From Micrasema longulum (lineage: Eukaryota > Arthropoda > Insecta > Trichoptera > Brachycentridae): 64,000 nt of DNA. Under the pieces are notes generated by a model. The model ran no database searches. It was not told the DNA's origin and saw nothing but the letters and a program-made list of their open reading frames with translations. The position numbers were made by a program, and so were the translations under genes. Shown here piece by piece: positions 34,520 to 46,610 of the stretch (the first letter of the stretch is position 1; every line of letters begins with the position of its first letter). The stretch is taken from contig JAGVSM010003455.1 in NCBI GenBank assembly GCA_022494885.1, positions 158,914 through 222,913 of the forward strand. The letters run 5' to 3'.

Positions 34520-35165
34520 TACATTATCTATATATATTTACATTTCCTTACAGTAACTTATACATTTATTTTTAAATTCTTTCAGACACTTTTCATTCTT
34601 CATACATTCAGGCATCTCATCATACATTTTTAAACCCTTATTCATCAAACAATTTTGCGACTCAGCTCTTTTCAATTATGGTAGTCTTATTTTATCCTTT
34701 TGTCTAGTAGCATATTCATGACAATTTTTGTTTAAGACAACTTTATCCTTAAAATATTTTGGTAATTTATCGTGAAAAAAATTATGTATAAATATCAACA
34801 TATTAAATTTAAGTCTCCTTCTTACAGATAACCATTTTAGTTCATCTCTTATTTTTTTTACATTGCCATATTTATTTTTCTTAAGAACTATTCTAATCGC
34901 TTTATTTTGTAAAATTTCTAGTTTATTTAAATTTCCTTCGTTTGCTAAAAATAATATTGTTGAGCAGTAATCTATATGTGGAAGAATTATTGTTTTGTAA
35001 ATTAGTTCTGCAGTATCTTTATTTAATTTATTGCTCAATCTACTAAAGAAATTTTTTTGTTTATTAACGTGTTCAAAATTTGCATTTAATGTCAATTTTG
35101 AATCAAGTATTATCCCCAAATATTTCATTTCATTAACTAATGAAATTTCAAAAGTGACACAAATT
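34520..35165 (-). pseudogene. LINE ORF2 C-terminal region
   Basis: The minus strand encodes FEISLVNEMKYLGIILDSKL, KLNKDTAELIYKTIILPHID, LEILQNKAIRIVLKKNKYG and HEYATRQKDKIRLP. An in-frame TAA near 34676 follows, after which LKRAESQNCLMNKGLKMY and CLKEFKNKCISYCKEM finish the protein. This is the post-RT region of a jockey/CR1-like ORF2 with one nonsense mutation. The family is close to the LINE at 42385. An A-rich 3' tail is seen at about 34455. Confidence 0.75.
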
Positions 35166-36518
35166 AAATGGGATAATTAGGAAAACTATTAAAATACATT
35201 TCTTACATCAAATCACCGTAATTGAGTACGAAAGATATAAATAAAAAATGTACGACCAGCACAAAATAAACTCGTCCACGAAACAAATCCACAAAATAGT
35301 TAAGTAGTGTTTGTGGCCAAATGAACTCCAGAACAAAGATAAATGTTACACAATTCTTACGCAAAATTCACAAAAAAAACATCGTGTTTGTGGCTTCAAA
35401 CGAGTTTTAAAAAAGGAAACAAAAATATCACATAATAGTCAGGTTTTGTAGCTTTGAAAAATAAAAAATGATACCAAAACTATGAATAAAATAATAGCAG
35501 GTGTCTAGGTTATTTTATTTTATTTCATTTAGAATCTTGAGGTAGGGCATACTTAAATACATTCTTATACGTGCTCTAATAATTACATGTACCCACATAT
35601 ATTAAATTTAAAAGTTGTTTAACACATATTTCTTAATCTTCCGGATTAATTTTAATGTTTTTTTTTCATAAATGTTATTTTCCCAAATCTCAATAATTTT
35701 TTACTACCTTCTATAAAAAAAAAAATTGGTGATTTTGCCTTTTTTCTAAATGTGAGTCTGATTTTTACCTTTTCTGTGGTATTGTTATCAAGTTCATGTT
35801 GGCATTGATTTATTTTGCCAAAATCCTGTTTTTTTTGTTTTTTATATTAGAATAAAAAATAATGGTTGCAAATTATGTGGGTACGCACTGTTTAAGTATT
35901 GTCACAACTTTTACATCCTTTGTACCCACAACCACTGTTCACTTCCTACCTCAGTATCTTTTGATCATTCGCCACATTAAGACCTAGGGTCGTACATTGC
36001 GCGTTTATTTCGTTGAACGTGTGCCGCATCATAAACTTTGTTTCTACCAACCTCCAGTGTTAAGCTCTATTACGGTGCCTGCCCTCGCGTTGCACGGTGG
36101 TCCCGCGTTCATAGAGGGGCGGTCATAGCATTTTGCTGTTGTAATAAACATTCAAAGCATATGCTACTGTATTAAAAAAAAAATCCTTTTTATAAGAATG
36201 ACTAATTTCAGAAAAAAACAACTAATTTTTATTGAAATATATAGTTTATTACTTGAATAAAATAGGAAAAAAATGTAAAACAGTGATGATTAGTATAAAC
36301 ATATCAAAATTTTATAATTTCTTTATATCGGTTTATTTAGTAGGTACACAAAAATTTCATTTTGACACAAAAATACATAGTGAAAGAGTACAAATATAAA
36401 ACGAAACGTACAAAAAAATAACGGTTTGTTAAAAATCTAGTGTAGATGTTGTCATTTTACATAAATAAAATTGTCAGCACTTAATATTTATAATACTCTA
36501 TATTTTCAAAGAAAAATA
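35166..36518. other. No gene seen
   Basis: AT-rich. A GC-richer block at 35980-36130 shows no assignable motif. Confidence 0.4.
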
Positions 36519-37185
36519 TTAAAAACTATTAGTTGCACTTAAAAAAAAAAAAATTAAACACGTAACAAACTCTTTTGACATAATAGACTTCTTCTTACGA
36601 GGTAAATTCCTAAGGCTTGAAATTAAGGGATCTGAAGTAAGAAGAAGGCTATGTAAGAGATCGGTATTGGATAAAGTTTGTGACATCTTTCGTGTGTTAT
36701 CGCGCCTGTAAAGCTTAATATTTTTGTTGCCTGATTCCGCTGCTTCCTCAGATAACTCTCCAATAGACAATAATGCATGCTCAATCACCTCAGACCAATT
36801 AATATGTATTTAATGGATAGAAGATGGCAAGTAGTACCATGGATATTCCTGAACTAGTTGTTGAGCAGTTTGTAACGTGTAATCCCCATACTAATCTTTA
36901 TTTATATTATATCCTGATGACAAACATTGCAGCAAATGGCAACACCTGTCTATCAGATCCTTAGTAAGGCCGTAATTATATAACAAGTCAAAGCACTTAA
37001 TACTTTCTAAAACTTCCTTTTGAGATTCACGTATACGGTTTGTGGTGTGATCTAACAAAGATTGCAATTCTATTTCGGCAGACGATTCTGTAATTTTTTT
37101 TCCGATGTATACACCGCTTTTTTGCATTAAATACATTCCAGTAAGATAGAAAAGTATAAGCAGTTCTTTTGAAATGCACAAATTG
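36519..37185 (-). pseudogene. Transib-type transposase relic, internally deleted
   Basis: The minus strand reads ITESSAEIELQSLLDHTTNR, a block that precedes the catalytic core in Transib/RAG1-like transposases and is also present at 41930 (AEVRLQELLDHTALR). It then jumps to LTKDLIDRCCHLLQCLSSGY and YTLQTAQQLVQEYPWYYLP. It ends with ELSEEAAESGNKNIKLYRRD, which carries the third catalytic acidic residue, and TSDPLISSLRNLPRKKKS. The two catalytic aspartates and the Zn-binding centre are deleted, and one stop codon splits the last section. The relationship to Transib rests on recalled family motifs. It cannot be active. Confidence 0.7.
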
Positions 37186-39789
37186 TTTTATAAATAAATA
37201 CTGATGTTTAGTATACTTTGCTTATACAATGAGAGATACTACTTCGTCAGTATTGACTTGTAAAAAAGATGTATTAGATTAATCGGAGTACTTTGATAAA
37301 GTTTTTACGGCAGAATTGTCTACTTTTGATAAAATTGCTAACCTTTTACATTTTGATCGTTTGCTACAGTCCGCGAAATTTTTCATGTGTCGATCATTTA
37401 AAAACAGCATCTCTTGTAGCTGCTCCTGGACTTCCTGTACGTTGCGTGGATCCCAAAAGGTTGCATTTTTCTGTCACCAATCAGAATATTTACCGACCAA
37501 TTTTGGCATTCAATACTTGTTTTTTTTTTGTATATGTAATCAATAGGATTTTTTAAGTTATTTGTGTCGATATTTTCGACATCGGGTATTTGTTTGGCAA
37601 ACACATGTAAAATATAGCGTTTTTTTCCTTATTACTTCCATTTTAAGCTAGCCAAATGTCAAACAAATGCATTCGCGCAAATAAACACTTGTAAAAAGAT
37701 CAAAAAAAAAAAAATTACAAAAAGTCAGGCATGTAATTTTCCCTAAATGTTTTATTCGTGTGCAATGTACGGAGTGTACGGCTCATACTAAACCCCGGAG
37801 CAGAGTTGTGCAGACAAATATATATATTTAATAAGAACAGTGTTCTTGTGAACATTTTGTAGTAAATAAAGTTGGGGGCAGAGCGGGGTAAAATAGTTGA
37901 AAGTTTATGGAAACAAAAATATTTTTTTAAATTTAAACAAAATTTGTGCATTATGTAGCAGGGGCACTATTCAAAAACTGCTATTCACTTACGCTTCAAA
38001 GTATATAGAAATAATCAAACGTTCAATTTGAATTTCCATTACAAAAAAACACACATCAATGACTTATTCTGAGAAATATAGAACAGTTAACACGGTGACT
38101 AATAAGCGCACTACTACAGTAATTAGCATTTCCTTGGATGAACTCACTTTCGATGTTAAAATACAGATGAACCCTTTAGAAATCCCAAGTTGTTTTTATA
38201 CTATCAGTAAATTTGGATTTTTTTTATTTTATTTTTTATTTTATTTTTATTTTATTAGGGAAATCAACAGTTCTACATACATATTTTTAGTAAACAAACA
38301 GATATAGTGTATAAACTCAGAACCAAATAACAGATTTCCACATAGTATACAAAGTTAGTAAAGAATATATATATTACATATCAAATAAATACATACAATT
38401 TATACATATAAAAATGTTATTTTCAAGTACTCAATAAACAAAGATTTTTTAAATATTAATTTTAAGAACATTAAGTTACTGTAAATTGGGCGGGATAAGG
38501 ACAAAAATGCTTGAAGATAGGATAAGGAGGGGCGGGGGGGGGGAGATGTACATATTTATTATTATAATGTCTACTAAGTTACATAATACATTTTTAGTTT
38601 AAATTTTAAATCTGACAGATCTTTTAGTCACTTATTACCAGCAGTGACACATCATAATTTGGACATGAATATTGGAAAGCTGTGACCTACGGCGGGACCA
38701 CCGTGCGTTGGTGAGGCTCGCAAGTGACCAGTTGGACCACAGCAATTCCATCAAGAACGAAGAAAGGGTTAGTGGCCTCCATTCCAAATCTATCTCATTT
38801 GTTGGGGTTGTGACCGATTGACACTGCATACCGCATATCGAGGATCCTCAATTATTTTTATAAATATTAAATACAGTGCACTCCGCCAAATAATATCTTA
38901 GAAGCCCTGGGGCTTCGCTCTCCGCTATTTCTCGCCCCGCATTCGCGTAATAATTCGTTTTCCCACCAAACTTAATGCACAAATATCATCATATTGTAAA
39001 ATATTATTTACTTATACGAGTATGTTAGTACTTTTAATTCATGTACTTTTATTATCTACCTGAATAGTATTATACTGAAAAATAAAAAGAACGGTTTCAT
39101 TTTAAACAGTGAAGTATGCTACTAAGCAAACACCGAAAATAAATAATAAATAAACTCCGAAAGCTCCACAAATTTCCTTATAAAAATATGATTGTATAAT
39201 GAATATTCTCCTATTTTACATTTGGTAGACACTGTTGAAATTATAAAATAGGATAATATTCCTATTTGAACGCATTTGAAACACAAACACACACATGCCC
39301 GACACTGACTACTTGGACGCTCGATGTGACACCCAGTTAATAGTTGTCAACATGCGACACTTGCAATATGTAGTGTGAATAATGAACTACAAATATATGT
39401 ATGAAGCTATACTGGTGAACTGGCTGGCATTTACCGGGCTATATGAATTGAATTTTTAGATTTTAATTTGTCACTGATTATTATGAATTGATTAAGATTA
39501 AGTGAAAGGAATATTTTAACAGATTTAGTAAATTAATATAACTGGATTTGTATCATATGAAATCGAAGTATATTTGCCACAGTATTGATAGGTTTGCCGA
39601 GTTGTCCTTTTTGGTACATTAAGATGAATTTGTAATAAAAGTGCATTAAGGTCTATAACATGAGCGTTTGAAATATGGTCCCTCAATCTGCGGCCAATCG
39701 AAATATGTTTAATAAAACGGACTTTAGTCTGTTGCGAGCATTTCCCGGCTACTTTTCTCTTCACAACTACTGAAATATCTTTATTATGT
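37186..39789. other. No assignable gene; possible Transib N-terminal scrap
   Basis: Minus-strand frames at about 37293-37604 could be part of the N-terminal region of the neighbouring transposase relic, but I see no diagnostic motif. A run of 10 G occurs at about 38535 and a TTTTA-rich tract at about 38222-38258. The rest is AT-rich. Confidence 0.35.
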
Positions 39790-40070
39790 ACGTTGAGATC
39801 TAAAAAGTATAGAAAAAGCAATAGAAGAGTGATTGCAGATCAAATATTCCTGTTTGAACTAGTAAACAACGTCGTACACTGCCCTTTACTTACAAGTTCT
39901 TTAGAATATCTTGTACCCAACAGAACAAGACTCCATACAACATTTAATTTGCCAGTACCTAGGACTAACTCAAGGAAAAACGACTTTTTGTTTAGAGCAT
40001 GTCATTATTATAATACTGTTCTCTCCGGTCACGCAGACATTTTTCATCTCTCCTAATGAAATATAGAAGA
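39790..40070 (+). pseudogene. LINE ORF2 C-terminal end
   Basis: The frame reads RRVIADQIFLFELVNNVVHC, PLLTSSLEYLVPNRTR and FRACHYYNTV. This is the RRxxADxxFLFxLxNNxIDCPxLL end block of jockey/R1-like elements, as in the copy at 22240. The stop lies at about 40055 and the 3' sequence is AT-rich. Confidence 0.7.
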
Positions 40071-40574
40071 TTCATTATAGACAGTACACCCGCTTAGTTT
40101 TACGGTGTCAGTAATTATGTATGTACTCGTATGTTCATTATTATATTTTTGTCCCTTTAACATTATTTTTATATAACTATTTTATTTTCTAATTCTTAAA
40201 ATTTAAGTTGATCTTGTTTCTATTAACTTTATTTTTGTAGCTGTTTATAAATATATATATAATTATTTTATTTGCAACTTCTAAGTGCCTAACAATTGTT
40301 AATTGCTTTTATTTTGATACAGATAATGCACTTAATCAATAGCTTACACCACTGTCGAAAATTTTTATTGACTGTTTTCACAATTAAAGTTTATATATAT
40401 TCTTATTTTCTGTACACAATATATGTAAAAACTATTGTTTTTTTCCCAAATAAAAATAAATGAATAAATAACGTCAAATATTTTACATTTGATCAAACGT
40501 TCCCTGTTTTCTTCGAACACGCGTATAGCGAGAGGGCAGGCCTTGTTTACAGTCTCAAAGTCGAAGGAATAGAG
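40071..40574. other. No gene seen
   Basis: AT-rich DNA downstream of the LINE end. Nothing was recognised. Confidence 0.4.
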
Positions 40575-40645
40575 CATCTTACAAGTATCAACACGGTACT
40601 CTATGCATTACTGGTCGCGGATAAGAAAATGATGATGATGATCTA
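40575..40645 (+). mobile_element. SINE 3' end fragment
   Basis: 'cacggtactctatgcattac' followed by 'aagaaaatgatgatgatgat' matches the body end and (gat)n tail of the SINE family. Confidence 0.5.
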
Positions 40646-41389
40646 TGTACTTCCACGTAATTCTGTATTCATACAAAGTTTACATTAGGTTATAGAAGTG
40701 GTTAACCAGAACTACCACTAACGCCCTTAGTCGCCTGCTCTAATAACGTCATTACGTTGGTAATATTGGATTTAAGGCTTTCCCACATAATTTCCCAGAG
40801 GCGCGACTCGGCTCGGTGCGATCGGTGCGAAGAGGTGCGACGCGACGCGATGCGACGCACAAGTTTAGTGGCACATTTAATCTCATTAAAAGCGCCTACA
40901 AACACACTCAATTTTATCGCTGACAAGTGACGTTCCTCAGATATTTGGTGGCTACATGTCGGCGACAAATTACGATCGTAAAAAAATCGTCTTATCCTCA
41001 CGACATTTGAGTCGTAACTTCAGTTCGTTTTTTTTCAACAGACCGAAATACAAATCTGCAGAAATAGACCTTTAAAATATTTTTACGAAAAAGAAATAAA
41101 TGCTTACTACAACTTGAGACAATATTCGTAAAAAGTCAATATTTTTAATTTTTTTATTTCAGTTTTATAAATAAAACCCTTTTTAAAACTTCTTAATTCA
41201 AGTTCTTAAAAAATGGTTTGTTGGACAAAAACGAACAAAAGCGACGATGTGACGAATTTTTTAAAAATAACGTTTTAAATTTTTTTATTGATTATTATAT
41301 TTTTATGTTTTTTTTTACAATATGCGTAAAAGGGTAAAACAGAGTATAAAATTCCCAACTGAGCTGGTTGTTGATTTACGCAGCGAACT
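40646..41389. other. No gene seen; GC-rich CGACG tract at 40800-40860
   Basis: 'cgacgcgacgcgatgcgacg' forms a short tandem of a CGACG word in an otherwise AT-rich area. A minus-strand frame of 99 codons spans it, but the R/S-rich stretch there is a consequence of the tract. 41280-41345 repeats the reverse of the LINE 3' terminus seen at 22240-22310. Confidence 0.4.
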
Positions 41390-42384
41390 GAAAAGTTAAA
41401 AGATTGTTTACAAGCACAAATGGATCTCATGTTACCGCACGGAAGAACGTTTTTTAGAAAAACATTTACAATGGCTGAATACTGACATTTTATTACCCGC
41501 TGGTATCTTCTTAAAGGGTAGGCCAAGCAGAGAATTCGGAATATCAAGTGATCGCTCAAAACGCCGTAAAACAATAAAGCTTAGAAAAAATGCAGCTGCT
41601 GATGAATTGACACATGAAGCACAGATGAGTCATCGAGCTGCAGGAAAAATTGATAAATCAAAAATTATTAAAGAAATTACAAAATCCCCGAGCAGAGCAA
41701 CGAAATTTCGCAAAGCAATCGCCAGTAAAAATATTAGTACTAGCAAGCATTCACCATCAGAAGCTTTGGCAATATTTGTCGAGGCCGATTCAATAACTAG
41801 GCAATACAAATTAATCCAACAAGCGAAAAAAAATATCTATCCTTGTTACTCAGTTATACAAAAGGTGAAACAAGAGTGTTATCCTAAAAATAAAGCTATA
41901 CGCATCACTGAAACCTGCGCTGAGGTAAGGCTTCAAGAGCTGCTTGATCACACGGCCTTGAGATTGTGTCAATATTTAGAAAAAGTCATGGAAACGTGCA
42001 CGGAACGATAAAAAAATAAATTCGAACTTATGTATAAATGGGGATGTGATGGCTCCCTTTAAGAATGACAAGCGGACAAAAAATTATATGGCAAAATCCT
42101 TTACCCTCATCTCCTAGGTACTGTAGACCCATAAGAATTCGTTTTTTAAAAGAAAACAACGATGTTACTATACAAAAAAATAATACATAGAAGAGCAAGA
42201 AAACAATCTTCATAAAACCAAAATCGGGGACGAAAATGTATTCATAAAACATATTCTACTGCCAACCATGGTTGATGCGAAAATATGCAACGCGGCAACT
42301 GACACGGCTTCAACAATGCGAAGTTATATTTGTGGCAAAACATCTAAGACATTTAATGATCTTACAAGTATAGAAAATGAAAAA

Positions 42385-43110
42385 CTTAATGAAGTCACTG
42401 AAATTAAATATTTAGGTGTAATGTTGGATTCAAAACTTACATTTCGCCAAAACGCTAAGATGGTAATAAATAAGATTGCAAAAAAAATATCAATTTTGGG
42501 AAGGATCAGAAGATTTATTGATAAGGACTCCTGCAAAACTATTTACAAAGCAATTATTGAACCACGCGTTAACTACTGTAGTAGCATTTTATTGTTATCA
42601 AACAAAGAAAACATAGATAAACTAACTGTATTACAGAATAAAGCCTTTAGAATCATTTTGAAAAAAACAGATATACGAGGGTAAAGTCGATGGTAAATGA
42701 AATGAAATTATTAACATATAAACAAAGAATATTTTACAATACAATGATATTTGTTCATAAAATTATAAACTCTAATAAAAAACAGAATTTTGGAAAAAAA
42801 TTGATCGGAACCAGCATGAACACGATCACAATACTAGAGAAAAGAACAAAATTAGACTTCCATTTAGGAAAAAGGCAAAGTCACAAAATTCAATTTCATT
42901 TAAAGCAATTAAAAAGTATTACGAAATGGAAAAAAAAATTTATGAAGAAAAAAACATATCAAAATTTAAAATAATGGTCAAGACATATGTGATAAACAAT
43001 CTATAAATTAAATATATTTACAATGTTATTATTAGAACTCACATAACAATATGTATGATATGTGTGCCCTACTTTAAGATTTAAATAAAAAAAATAAATA
43101 AAAAAAAAGC
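42385..43110 (+). pseudogene. 5'-truncated LINE inside the Transib relic
   Basis: The frame EVTEIKYLGVMLDSKLTF, IYKAIIEPRVNYCSSILL and LTVLQNKAFRIILKK is the post-RT region of the LINE family also seen at 34520. After a frameshift it continues LLTYKQRIFYNTMIFVHK. It ends in an A-rich tail (about 43081-43108). The Transib frame resumes right after the tail. Two candidate flanking duplications exist: 'tgaaaaa' (42378-42384 and 43111-43117) and 'aagacatttaa' (42346-42356 and 43121-43131). Confidence 0.75.
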
Positions 43111-43439
43111 TGAAAAATCGAAGACATTTAAGTTTGGTTTGTCTATACTTGCGAGAATAAGATTTTTTGAATTTTCATTGCATTTGGCTTATAAAATTAA
43201 AGCAAAAATCCATAAAAGTCGTGTTACTTTAAAAGAAGACAAAGATAAAAAAGCGCAAGCAAAAATTAAAATACAGCATGAATTTAAAAATAAAATGGGA
43301 TTGCTCGTGGATGTGCCGAAAGCTGGCTTCGGTAACACCAATGATTGTAATACATCTCGTTGATTTTTTGAGGGCCCTGATGAATCTGCATCACTCACAG
43401 GAGTAAATCAAGAGCTCATTCACAGATTTAGATAATTTT

Positions 43440-44020
43440 AGAAATAATTTCGATTGTATTTGTAAATAAATTACCTTAAATCAATACTATTTGTCAACGA
43501 AAAAGGGGAAAAAAGAGGAAAGAATAAAGGAGGAGAGATTAAGAAAGAGAAAGAAGATGTTTTTTCAGACGTGATTTAACCAGAGACTAAAGTAACGTCT
43601 TTGATGGTAGATAGGAGATAATTTCACAGTCGAGTCGCATGGACACTATACGAGTTAGAGAAGAAATAGGAATTGTGGACGGGTATTAAGAGGATGCTTT
43701 GATACTTAGAACGAAGAGGTTAACCATTAACTGATAAGCATTGATTTTTTTCATGGGGGTATATAGGAGCGTTAAGACTATGAAGTACATTGAACAGAAG
43801 TGAGAGGGAGTAATAGTCTCTCTGCTGACTAATTGAAAGCCTTTTCAGTTGCCTACGATAATTAGAAATGTGGTCATATTTCCTAAGGATAAAAATAAAC
43901 CTAATGCATGTATTTTAATATTGTTCAAGTTAATCGAGTTGCTTACAGTTTAAATTGGTCATGGAAACATCGGCGTCATCTAAAATACAAAGTTTTCTAA
44001 ATATGCATTTGACAGTGCAA
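43440..44020 (-). pseudogene. LINE 3' end, reverse, inside the Transib relic
   Basis: The minus strand holds the family seen at 31655: SLSLLFNVLHSLNAPIYP and, further on, TSEKTSSFSF in a shifted frame, followed by a pyrimidine-rich 3' UTR. It separates Transib segment 2 from segment 3. About 25 codons of Transib between the two segments are not visible, so the insertion came with or was followed by a small loss. Confidence 0.6.
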
Positions 44021-44420
44021 AATACTATGTTAATCTATATATAATACTATGTTATACTATGTTAATCTATATACATGGCAGCCGATGTCACTTACAGTTC
44101 ATAAAATATTGCTTCACGGACCTAGTGTCATTTCTCATCACTGCCAATTGGGCAATTATCCGAAGAAGCTGCAGAAGCAAGAAATAAGCATTTTAGGCAA
44201 TACAGACTGAATTATTCCCGCAAATTTTCAAGAGTGGATTGCAAAAAAGACATTTGAAATCGGCTTTTGTTAACTTCAGATCCATATTTAATTAGTATGC
44301 GCCCTAAGTCAAAAAAAGCAAAAAAGCTATTCTCCAAAGATGCGTTAGAATTGTTAAAGCAAAACCAGTTCACTGACAATACAAATGATGACGAATAAGA
44401 GGAAGAAGACGAGGAAGAGA

Positions 44421-44960
44421 ACAGTGAATAGAAATATATTATGTATCATTTGTCTAATCTGTCCAATCAGTAAAAAAATTTTTTTTTTTTTTAATTATTT
44501 CACCAAAAACACATTAAAATTTTATTATTTGAAACAAAATATACAAAAGCAGTATAAAGGTTTTGGCCAGCTTTTGAGGCCAAATACCTCTATGTGTGGC
44601 CAGTAAATAATCAACACGCATTTGGTCACGTGACGGAGCAGTGATCTGCGACGGCCCAAATTTGATTTGACGGGACGCTGATGCTCGCTTTGACACACCG
44701 TCAACGCCGACGGCAGCGGCGGCGGGACATATTAAGCGGAATATTGACAAATTGTCACGGATACGTGATGGATTACGGGCTCTACAGAGTCCACAACCAG
44801 CTCAGTTATTTTAACGGTATTACCGTCACGAACTATGCGTAAATTAGGGTAATGGATGCCACTGATCACACATTAAACTTTAATCTACGTGTGGCGTAAA
44901 CTAAGTAACGCGAACTGCTTTCAACAACTAATTGCAGAAATAACATTTTTTATTATTAGT
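44421..44960. other. No gene seen; GC-rich island at 44620-44740
   Basis: The island has 'gacggcagcggcggcgggac' and stands out from its AT-rich neighbours. It might include the right terminus of the Transib element, but I could not identify a CACNGTG-type end. Confidence 0.35.
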
Positions 44961-45205
44961 AACAATATTTTGAGTTTGTCCAAATTTTTGTAGACAAGGA
45001 CTGGATTCAACTCCGTAAGGAGCTGTTTATATTGACATATTACAACAGAGATGAAGAACATTTAAGAAAATGTAATATAGAAGTCTAGGCATCTACAGGG
45101 CTTATGACCTGTCAATGGCTGTTTTAAGTGGCCACTTTACACACTGTTTAACATTCTCCATTTTGTCCATATTTCAACATCTATATTCCTTCAATCTTTC
45201 AATTT
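44961..45205 (+). repeat. 393-bp repeat, partial unit
   Basis: Starts 'aacaatattttgagtttgtc' and runs through 'taatatagaagtctaggcat' to 'atatttcaacatctatattc'. It is close to the copies at 106 and 23422. It ends where the next LINE begins. Confidence 0.85.
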
Positions 45206-45214
45206 TTTGTAATT

Positions 45215-45905
45215 TTTATAATTCAGACAAGAATTGATGATTTTAAAAAGATGTTATATTGCAGTCTAATTGCACAAAAAGCTTCGATAAAAATTATCTT
45301 AAGAGTCCCAATCAGAACTATCTTTTACATCTATACTGAACTATCTATAACATCTGTATACATTTAACATATTTAAAACAACTTTATGTAAAAGCTCTGT
45401 TACTGTACGCATACAAACATTATTCTATAACTTCTTCAATTCCTATCACAAATACAAGAGTTACTAGATACTCCACCCTGGTGGGTTTGGTGACCCCCTT
45501 TACTCGGATAAAGTGTACAATCTACTTCCATTATCCATAAGGACAATTAGTAAGTACTCACAATATAAAATTGCTATTAAGAAATGGATAGTGGAGGTGG
45601 GATTGCGCACGGATCGATGAGTGGATCAAGCTAAATTGGTAAAAAAATGTGTCCTGTTTGTGAAATTTGGTCTACAAGTCTATATGAATTGTTTTTTTAT
45701 GATTATTTTAGTTTATATTGCTTATTATGCTAAAAATGATAATTAGGTAAATATATTAATTAAGTTTTTATTTATGTTATTATGTAAACTATGTTAAATT
45801 ACTCATTCAAGGCATGTTTCACTAATTTTAAAATGTTTCCCTCGGCACGGGGCACCCCATTGAGGGAACATGATTCTGTAATAAAAATAAATAAATAAAA
45901 TAAAT
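45215..45905 (+). pseudogene. LINE ORF2 C-terminus and 3' UTR
   Basis: Across two frames: LIAQKASIKIILRVPIRTIF, then TNTRVTRYSTLVGLVTPF and YNLLPLSIRTISKYSQYKIA with KKWIVEVGLRTD before a stop. This is the end of a jockey-like ORF2. The 3' UTR closes with 'ctcggcacggggcaccccat' and a (ATAAA)n tail near 45890. The copy at 33950 belongs to the same family. Confidence 0.7.
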
Positions 45906-46139
45906 ATATTAAGTTAATCATTAAAACTGTAACATTACAAAAAGAAGACAAGCTCTTAGTTTTAGTTATTTAGTAATTTAAAGTTATAAAATTGCGAACT
46001 AACATAAGAATAAAAAATAAAGTTTTACGAAATGAAGAGAAAAACAGAAAACAATAATACAGTAATACTAATTAAAATAGAATTCTGTTATTACTCGGAT
46101 TGAAAAAAATTCTTGAAATTTACTTTTTTTAGTTTTAAA

Positions 46140-46610
46140 TTTAGGTAAAGTAAAATTTATTAGAGATTTTTCCTTTTTGGCAGGGTTATAAAGCTTTTAA
46201 GCCACAATTAAATGTTTTCTCATAAACTTGTGTGTTAAAGTTTTTCTTTTTTTTTTGCGATATACAATCAAATGCTTTTCGAAAATCAACAAAAATACCA
46301 ATATTTTTTCTTTTTCGTCTAAAACACCATTGATAACTGAAGTAATTTTTACCATGGCATCGTCGGTACTTGTGCTCTGTATAAACACAAATTGTTTTAC
46401 GTTAATGATTTTGAATTTATTTGTAAAATTAGTAATTTGTTTTTTAACAACTTTTCTCCTATTTTATAAATTGGTGTAACAATAATTTGTATGTCGAAGA
46501 ATAAGTACCACTCTGGGGACTCATATTTATAATATGAGCAATTGGTTTACTTATCAAGATTTTTTTAATATTTTTATATTTCTGATTTATTCATAACTTT
46601 TCTGCTTTTA
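46140..46610 (-). pseudogene. LINE RT fragment (fingers region)
   Basis: Read on the minus strand, after frame adjustment, TSTDDAMVKITSVINGVLDE is followed by GIFVDFRKAFDCIS (palm motif A, first catalytic aspartate). Upstream lies a PxYKxGEK-like block. Motifs B and C are missing, so the piece is truncated on both sides. Confidence 0.6.

Larger units (their letters stand above)
41390..44420 (+). pseudogene. Transib-type (RAG1-like) transposase, broken by two LINEs
   Basis: Segment 1 (about 41390-42374) encodes EERFLEKHLQWLNTDILLP, GRPSREFGISSDRSKRRKT, ELTHEAQMSHRAAGKIDKSK, AEVRLQELLDHTALRL and KWGCDG, whose D should be the first catalytic residue. With frame changes it goes on to SSPRYCRPIRIRFLKENND and MVDAKICNAATDT (second catalytic D), then CxxC-like SYICGKTSK. 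Segment 2 (43110-43430) has ARIRFFEFSLHLAYK and MGLLVDVPKAGFGNTND. Segment 3 (44060-44420) has LTVHKILLHGPSVIS and IGQLSEEAAEARNKHF (third acidic residue) and a D/E-rich end. LINEs occupy 42385-43110 and about 43440-44020. Stops and frameshifts throughout. The domain order and spacing fit Transib and RAG1 as I know them. Confidence 0.75.

Noticed and set aside
40702..41001. 99-codon minus-strand frame with R/S-rich stretch
   Set aside because: The unusual composition comes from the CGACG tract; no domain motif was found.
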